DNA of 64,000 nucleotides from Adenanthera pavonina (lineage: Eukaryota > Streptophyta > Magnoliopsida > Fabales > Fabaceae): positions 22,338,001-22,402,000 of the forward strand of contig JAIVEN010000021.1 of the NCBI GenBank assembly GCA_026686845.1, given 5' to 3'. Below are positions 59,458 to 64,000 of the stretch, in pieces. Position 1 is the first letter of the stretch. The number at the start of each line of letters is the position of its first letter. A program made the position numbers and the translations under genes. Under the pieces are notes generated by a model that was not told the origin of the DNA, ran no database searches, and saw only the letters and a program-made list of their open reading frames with translations.

Positions 59458-60310
59458 GTTTTTCTCCTGCAATAAGAAACATGTTTTCAAAACTAACATC
59501 GTCAAAGTTACACATATAAATGGAAGAAGACTTTACAAAGATCATTTACATGATTATTGAACAACATCAAAATTTTCTGTTTTTGGCCAGAATATGAAAA
59601 TAATTTGAATCAACTAGCAAGCAGCCAGTTTATCATATAATTAAGGGTCATATAATAGAATGGCATGGTACATATACTAGTCCTATAAAAAAGCATAGAG
59701 GAAGACCAAATAGCATTGTATGATCCGTGCAACCAACCTCACTTGGGAAGATAAATCCAGTGTTGTTGTTGGTTATAGTAGCAATGTTGGCTTCCATGAA
59801 AGGCCAGATAAAATACATGAAGAACATTGAAGATTTCGATTGATCTAAAAAACAAAGGTCCACGAATATTGAAGATATATACACACAGGATTTTTCAGCA
59901 TCCTAGTAAGAGATTCTTAAAAATTTTGTCTAATTCATCTCTTTCCCTCTGAGAGTTTCGGTGTGGCTAACAAATAACACAATAGACCTACTACTTTTAG
60001 GAATCCAGTCAACTAAAACTGTAACTTACGAAACTTGAGGTGAAATTTTACCGAAGTCGATCCTGTATGTTCTCATTAATTAGTCCATTCAAGTTTCACC
60101 TAAACAAAAACTTCTACTGGGAATGCTCCTTACAGCGCAAACTCTTAATTAAAAAAGAGAAAAGAATATTTTCCTTTCCTTCCTTTCTCATGCCCAATCA
60201 AGCAATAGTCAGAAGCATCAAAATACAAAACAAACGTCAAACAAGGCACAAATTCCGAAGAAGATAGAACAAGCAACGGAAACTGGTACATAAATATTCA
60301 CAATACTTAC

Positions 60311-60600
60311 CAATAGATTCAGAAGAGTCCACAGAGAGACCAAAGAAACAGCGACTTCAAAATGCGGCTACAGATATATTTGTATATCTAAACAGAAGAG
60401 AGACAGAGAGAAGAGCAGTTCCTTCGGACAAGACAGCAAAGGCAAATCGCAAAGCGAAAGAAGATCCGAGGGTGAAAATCTGGGGGAAAAGGGAGATTGG
60501 AGAGGAGAATCTGAATGGGAGTGATACGAAACGAAGAAACTGGGCTTCGCTTTGAGGGAATTGGAGGGCAGACAGAACCGAGAAGGGTAGGCTCCTCGCC
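60311..60600 (-). other. Probable first, non-coding exon of PP2C
   Basis: A near-perfect donor (ATTG then GTAAGTATTG, minus strand) lies at 60311/60310. Upstream is a GA/CT-rich stretch typical of plant 5'UTRs. Splicing to the acceptor at 59468-59467 would place the ATG 10 bases into the next exon. A further leader exon within 59750-59890 is possible (donor-like GAG then GTTGGT). The 108-residue frame at 60357-60683 covers this leader and is not considered coding. Confidence 0.5.
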
Positions 60601-60866
60601 AAATTTAGAGGAATTTTTCGTTGGCTGACGTTTTTGCTTTGTAACTGACAGTGACCACTACGCACGCCCATCTCCGTACTCATATCATATTTATATATTC
60701 GTCACAAATATTTCTTTTTTGGGGATAACAGTAACATCGTCATAAATATTTTAAAATTAGGTTACAATGGGATTTGGCCAGCAGTTATGATGGCAACGAA
60801 CTTCTTTCTTAAGTCTATATTCTCTCAACGGATATAGGGTGTGATTAAATTAGTCTATGTATATAT

Positions 60867-61641
60867 GATTATTAGAATAAATAATTATTTATAATAGGTT
60901 ATGAAAATAAGTGGTTATGTCAAAAGTGATTTATATTTATATATTTTTAATTTATAAGTGATTTTAAGAAAAAAAAATATGTATGAATATTGGGAATTTA
61001 AGTGGTTATTGGGTAGATAATAAGAAGAAAAAGTGAAATAAGTGATTATGTGAGAATAAATAATTATCATAAATTAGAAAAAAGTAACTTGTAAAAATAA
61101 TCACTTTTTTTTTATAATTATTTTTTTAAAATCCAAACAGGCACATAGATATAAAGATAAAGTGATATTTAAATCTAAATCTAAATCTAAATGTGAGATA
61201 ATTGATCAGTGTGTTTTTATCTTATAGATGATTATGGAAATAAATAATTATTTATAATAGGTTATAAAAATAAGTGATTTGTGTGTGGATATTTCTAACT
61301 TAGAAGTGATTTTGATAAAAAAAAAATGAGTATGAATATTGGAGGTTTAAGTGGTTATTGTGTAGATAATAAAAAGAAAAAGTGAAATAAGTGATTATAC
61401 GAGAATAAATAATTATCACAAGTTAAAAAAAATAACTTATGAAAATAATCACTTAAATGGCCATAAATGATTATTTCATATTCGGGTGTGTTCGGTAACG
61501 TAACTGATCCTCATAATCACTTTTTTTCTCCATAACTTTTTTTTTTAATCCAAACAGGCACATAGATATAGAGATAAAGTGATATTTAAATCTAAATCTA
61601 AATCTAAATGTGAGATAATTGATCAGTGTGTTTTTATCTTA
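60867..61641. repeat. Large tandem duplication upstream of PP2C
   Basis: Unit 1 (60867-61224) and unit 2 (61230-61641) share long stretches: AAATAATTATTTATAATAGG near each start, AAGTGGTTATTG in the middle, ATCCAAACAGGCACATAGAT and a short (ATCTAA)3 array near each end, and GATCAGTGTGTTTTTATCTT at each end. Unit 2 has about 55 extra bases near 61455-61510. GTGATTAT and ATAATCAC boxes are inverted within units, suggesting a MITE origin. Confidence 0.8.
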
Positions 61642-64000
61642 CAATAAAACTACTTAGGGTTTTTTTTGGCCAAATAAAATTACTTAGTGTTCACAGCTTA
61701 TAAAAAGTATAATTTTTTAATAGATATTTTTTGGCCCTCCATTTTTAATAAATAAATTAGATATATAGATTAAGTAAACTACAGTTTCCTTATACAGAAA
61801 TATAATAAAAATTAAATTTAAAATAAGTAATTATCTCAACAAAATAACATTCAATCAAAAGATATCTAATTGAATAATAAATAAACAGTAAAAATAATTT
61901 TTTATGCAATATATTGATATAATGAAATTACTTATCAATCTTTATCTAACATTTAAGTTTCAAAATTGAAGTTGTAATTCTTATAGATATCGATGAATAA
62001 ACACTTTTTATGTAAATTAAAATTCTTCCAACGGAGATTAGCCATCCTTGCTAAGGGAATATTCCTAGTCACTACCAAAAAAATGTTAAACAAATTTTAG
62101 AGCATTGAGTCCGAATCATCTTTTTTTTTAATCGACATAAATTTTAAGTAAAAATAAACATAATCTGCGGGATTCATTGTTAAAGTAAGTCTCACAGATG
62201 TAAATAAAACTGTTATCTTAAATTAATCTAATATGCTTAATATATAAAATGATGTGCTGTGCATGTGATGAATTATAGCCTCCATTTAAGATTTTTTTTT
62301 AAGGATAATTGGGTTTTGGTACTAGAAAATGAAGATATTTGGTTTTTGATGTTAAAGTTTATTTTTTTGGGTGAGATCAAATTTTTTGAATCAAGAATGA
62401 TTTTAAAAAAAATCAATTTTAGTTCCAAAAATCAATTGTCTTATTTTTTTTGTCCTAAAATTCAAATAAAAAAAAAGGGGGATTATAGGTTGCAAGCAGA
62501 GACTATAGAGGCAGCACGTTGGAATCTAAAGAAATCGCGAGAAGGTGTAAAATAAAGAAAGGGTGAGAACTAAGAATCCCACAAAGTGCCAAAATGCAGT
62601 GGCAGTGGGTCACTGCCAATGCCATCCACCCATTCAATTCAATCTGGTGATAGAGAGAGACTTGTCAGACTTTTCCTCTGAAAATTCAGAAGACAATGAA
62701 TGGGCTTAAATACATGCATGCATGCATGTTCAGTATCATTGTGATGGTCTGGTCATGTGATGCAAAGGACCTTCAACTAACCAAATAATAAGAATTAGTC
62801 TACCTCTTCTGTCAAACTTAAATATATATATATATATATTCTATTTTTCCAACAAAAATTTGTATTATTTATATTAAATTTTGTTGATTTAGATTTACTA
62901 TTTCATAAAAATATGATTTAAATATTATAATTTAAATAAATAAATAATTTTAAATTTTTTAATATTTAATTTACATAATAATCAATATACTATGATAAAA
63001 TACGATGGAAATCATCAATTGTCATTTTTCAATATCCAAGTCACAAGATTAGCAAACTATTTATTAGATTTTTTTATATTTATAATTACTTGTGCATTTA
63101 TCATTGTCTATTTTTTATTAATTGAGTCCATATATGCTTGTCTTTAAATACATTTTTTAAAATAATTTTATTTATTTGATATTCTACATATACACAAACA
63201 CAATTTATATTAATATTAATTAAATTGAATTTAAATTAAAATTGAGTTGAACAAATCAAATAAAATTGGAATTTAAAGATAAAAATTAATTAAAAAATAC
63301 AATAACATGAATTGTTGCTAATTTAGGATGACACTTGTTACAAATTTAGAACATCAATTGCAACATTGAGAGTAGATTGTCGCTATTATAAATATAATGG
63401 AAAATGATTCGTACATATAAGTTTATAGCTTATTAATTAGCAAATTTAGAGATTTAATATTAAATCTCATTTATCATATTGTTCATATTCTGCATTAAAT
63501 TTAAAGGAAAGTTTTCTTTGAATCTAAGGGAAAAATATAAGAGCAAAAACCAGAAAACAACCTGCTTTAATTTTACATTTAACAAGTAATTTACCTATGA
63601 ATCATTTCGATTACAACATGCATATTCATATGGCGCTTCATAGATCAAAAGTCATACTTTAATTGTAAAATAAGCATGCCATCATTGATACAGTAGAGAT
63701 GAAGTAAATTTCGATATACACAAAGAAGGGCATGCATAAAGGCCAAGCTAGAATTTTTGGGTGGAAAACAAGGCACATTAAGCTTAGTCCTGCACTCTTA
63801 AATATGAGCCATTTTATGTGGGCTCCCTAATTAGATCAACATATCAATTAATTAGATCAACTAAATTAATTAATTCGTTTGATGTCAAAATTTGGATGGG
63901 ATTTAGATTCTAGTTCCAATAAATCAAAGCTAGAATCTAAATCAACACTTCTAACAATCAACAAATTGTAAGAACCTCTCATCTAATATTGTGAATGATT
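61642..64000. other. AT-rich spacer to the window end, no gene seen
   Basis: The frame at 62259-62555 has no recognisable motif. A TA run lies near 62824-62840 and a TGCATGCATGCATG stretch near 62715. Nothing else is supported. Confidence 0.5.

Noticed and set aside
60357..60683. 108-residue minus-strand frame upstream of PP2C
   Set aside because: It coincides with the GA/CT-rich leader and promoter and runs off a clear splice donor at 60311; treated as 5'UTR.

Overview
The window is nuclear DNA from a flowering plant, most likely a eudicot: strongly AT-rich, large spacers, plant-only gene families (FPF1, MUR3-like GT47, a POLTERGEIST-type PP2C), canonical plant introns and a dense load of plant transposons. 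I cannot name the species.

Four genes look intact. NIP7 (10100-10663, +) is a ribosome-biogenesis factor with a telo-box just upstream. An FPF1-like gene lies at 23790-24098 (+). An intronless GT47 xyloglucan galactosyltransferase-like gene lies at 44265-45608 (+). A spliced PP2C-40-like phosphatase lies at 57365-59457 (-), with its 5'UTR near 60.3-60.6 kb. They are independently transcribed and share no evident pathway.

Most of the remaining sequence is transposons and relics. 0-3.7 kb: a decayed Mutator (MULE) transposase, with a plant-mobile-domain scrap beside it and a hAT-type insertion in its 5' part. 3.7-9.9 kb: AT-rich spacer with MITEs, a 36-bp perfect palindrome and tandem duplications. 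13.2-17.1 kb: a solo LTR of a Tat/Ogre-like Gypsy element, itself hit by a second copy of the same hAT element. 17-26.5 kb: spacer, MITEs, FPF1 and a third GGGCC-rich hAT element. 26.5-36.2 kb: a nest, in which a MULE with ~250-bp terminal inverted repeats and a 9-bp target duplication contains an LTR retrotransposon, which contains two solo LTRs. 37.8-43.8 kb: an old, stop-riddled Copia element. 48.2-49.1 kb: an unusual palindromic LINE insertion with a poly(A)-type end on both sides. 50-56 kb: host-gene relics (an ADP-glucose pyrophosphorylase exon and a DUF630/632 gene) and another solo LTR. 60.8-61.6 kb: a tandem repeat upstream of PP2C.

The most informative feature is how clearly insertion histories can be read. 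Target-site duplications mark three hAT elements (8 bp), one MULE (9 bp), four solo LTRs (5 bp; one copy has a mismatch) and the LINE (about 18 bp). I found no tRNA, rRNA, CRISPR or convincing new protein-coding system.
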